From assembly GCF_900107795.1 (NCBI RefSeq), contig NZ_FNRL01000020.1, positions 59,282 to 123,281 of the forward strand: 64,000 bases of DNA, in the 5' to 3' direction. Below the pieces are notes generated by a model. That model was given only the letters and a program-made list of their open reading frames with translations, searched no databases and was not told the origin of the DNA. The translations under genes and the position numbers were made by a program. This document shows, piece after piece, positions 63,080 through 64,000 of the stretch (the stretch's first letter is position 1; the number at the start of each line of letters is the position of its first letter). This DNA is from Chitinophaga terrae (ex Kim and Jung 2007). GTDB lineage: Bacteria; Bacteroidota; Bacteroidia; Chitinophagales; Chitinophagaceae.

Positions 63080-63334
63080 ATGAAATTAAACGAAACTTCA
63101 ATTGATCGAAATCCGAGGTATAAGGTAAATGATAAAGTAATTTACGACAATAAGCCTGAAAGAGAGATGTGTATTAAAGCTATTGGATATGCCAAAAAAA
63201 TTGATTTGGAAAGTAAATCAGTTGTACAATATTTTGACGGAACTTATTACTGCGTTTGGCCTAGCCCTGATACTCCCGGTGAAGAAGGTAGTTCATTCAG
63301 GGAAGAATCTTTGGAATATAAGGGCAGTTGTTAG
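63080..63334 (+). CDS. Small hypothetical protein
   Basis: An 84-residue protein (MKLNETSIDRNPRYKVNDKV start) with no signal and no recognised domain. The middle VVQYFDGTYYCVWPSPDTPG suggests a small beta-sheet fold. It lies in visibly AT-rich sequence near an IS3-type transposase and overlaps the stop of the next gene by 4 bases in convergent orientation. Confidence 0.55.
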   Translation: MKLNETSIDRNPRYKVNDKVIYDNKPEREMCIKAIGYAKKIDLESKSVVQYFDGTYYCVWPSPDTPGEEGSSFREESLEYKGSC

Positions 63335-63540
63335 CTATATATGCTCGTGCTTAATTGCCTTCTCAATTCCTGATATACAAAGGCAATATCAGATGGTACT
63401 AACTTCGTCTGGTAACTTAAACCATCTTTTTCATAAACATATCCATCTCTAATAAGTCGATATGCTAAGTCAATTAAGAATACTCTCATTTCTATATCTA
63501 AATTTATTCCATCAATAAATATTGAATTTTCATCTTTCAT
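63331..63540 (-). CDS. Small hypothetical protein
   Basis: A 69-residue frame (MKDENSIFIDGINLDIEMRV start) with a predicted two-helix body (FLIDLAYRLIRDGYVYEKDG, SDIAFVYQELRRQLSTS). No family recognised. AT-rich, next to the insertion sequence, and probably part of the same accessory block. Confidence 0.5.
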   Translation of the reverse strand: MKDENSIFIDGINLDIEMRVFLIDLAYRLIRDGYVYEKDGLSYQTKLVPSDIAFVYQELRRQLSTSIYS

Positions 63541-63731
63541 TAGTTATCCCTTTAGTATTTTAAATACTAAAAAAGAATCAGTTTTTTGAGCCAAATATTT
63601 CAAAGAACCTTTTATTGAATTGCAGGTTGATTTTTTCCAATCAAATCATTATAGGTTAACTGTCGGCTTCCCGAAATTAAGACTGTGTAATTTTACAAAA
63701 TTCTCTTCAAATTAACCTAAACCTAAATACC
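63541..63731. other. AT-rich sequence holding the probable left end of the IS3 element
   Basis: These 191 bases contain no convincing gene. They lie just beyond the transposase stop, so the left terminal inverted repeat should be here. No repeat can be verified from one end alone. Confidence 0.4.
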
Positions 63732-64000
63732 CTAACACGCCTGTTTATCGCTTTCAAAATTGGATAGAGCAGCATATTCTGTTGGTGGCATATTTCCAAG
63801 ACTGTCATGTGGCCTGTGATTGTTATAATCATCCATCCATTGCCAGGTAACTTCCCTCACTTCGTCCAATGTGTCAAACAGGTAGCAGTCCAACACATTA
63901 TCACGGTAAGTACCGTTCAATCTTTCCACGAAACCGTTCTGCGTGGGCTTTCCGGGCTGGATATATAAAAATTCGATGCCGTTGACCATGCTCCATTCCG
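63732..64000 (-). mobile_element. IS3-family transposase OrfB, C-terminal part, cut by the window end
   Basis: The frame runs through the right edge of the window (codons for EWS precede the internal Met at 63989) and ends at 63732. It carries the integrase-core end typical of IS3-family OrfB: GIEFLYIQPGKPTQNGFVER, LNGTYRDNVLDCYLF, and the C-terminal WQWMDDYNNHRPHDSLGNMP with the third catalytic acid probably in VERLNG. About 85-88 residues are visible. The left end of the element should lie between 63541 and 63731, perhaps near ACTGTCGGCTTCCCG at 63660-63674, but without the right end the inverted repeat cannot be confirmed. Confidence 0.9.

Noticed and set aside
1..64000. CRISPR arrays, tRNA or rRNA genes
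   Set aside because: No regularly spaced repeats and no tRNA or rRNA sequence were recognised on either strand; a tRNA scan was not possible here.

Overview
The window looks like a chromosomal segment of a Bacteroidota bacterium, most likely Chitinophaga or a close relative. The reasons are four TonB-dependent receptors with N-terminal STN domains, three of them followed by SusD-like lipoproteins; four ECF sigma/FecR (DUF4974) anti-sigma pairs; LytS/LytTR signalling; almost no Shine-Dalgarno sequences; and promoters of the Bacteroidetes TTG-N19-TAnnTTTG type. The assignment is inferred from gene content, not from a marker gene.

Layout. (1) 1-13985: a glycan utilisation locus with ECF sigma (5' cut by the window edge), FecR, SusC, SusD, two tandem DUF6528-like lipoproteins, a GH20 hexosaminidase and a GH106-like glycoside hydrolase. 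(2) 14043-18061: a mixed block with an esterase, a DUF6268-like outer membrane barrel, a fibre-like secreted protein and an SMI1/KNR4 protein. (3) 18116-28980: a second glycan locus in divergent format. Sigma, FecR, an SGNH-esterase/EEP-hydrolase fusion and a GH3 glucosidase run leftward; SusC and SusD run rightward. (4) 29173-31130: two hypothetical genes and an alpha/beta hydrolase lipoprotein. (5) 31346-44743: sigma, FecR, SusC, SusD, two tandem DUF5117-type metalloproteases (the first lacks the whole zinc motif), a two-haem haem_bd/P460 protein and a small lipoprotein. (6) 44799-49492: a LytS/LytTR pair, a small lipoprotein, an ADP-ribosylglycohydrolase, a WYL regulator and RidA. (7) 49755-58573: an S41 protease, then a fourth sigma/FecR/TonB-receptor system that has no SusD and carries a beta-helix lipoprotein and another lipoprotein instead. 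(8) 58674-62725: a DUF6194-like gene divergent from an HxlR regulator, and a MocR-type regulator divergent from a ferritin-like di-iron protein plus bioB. (9) 62837-64000: visibly AT-rich sequence with small orphan genes and the C-terminal part of an IS3-family transposase cut by the window end.

How the parts work together. Each sigma/FecR/receptor set fits the cell-surface signalling scheme in which the STN domain of a loaded receptor signals to FecR, which frees the ECF sigma to boost transcription of the receptor and its partners. The enzymes in each set suggest its diet: amino-sugar and possibly rhamnose glycans in set 1, beta-glucosides with ester or phosphate decorations in set 2, and protein or haem-linked substrates in set 3. 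Set 4 has no known substrate.

The best leads for new biology are the di-iron protein paired with biotin synthase under a palindromic operator, the active/inactive metalloprotease pair, the SusD-less receptor system, and a hairpin shared by two FecR-SusC leaders. No tRNA, rRNA or CRISPR array was recognised.
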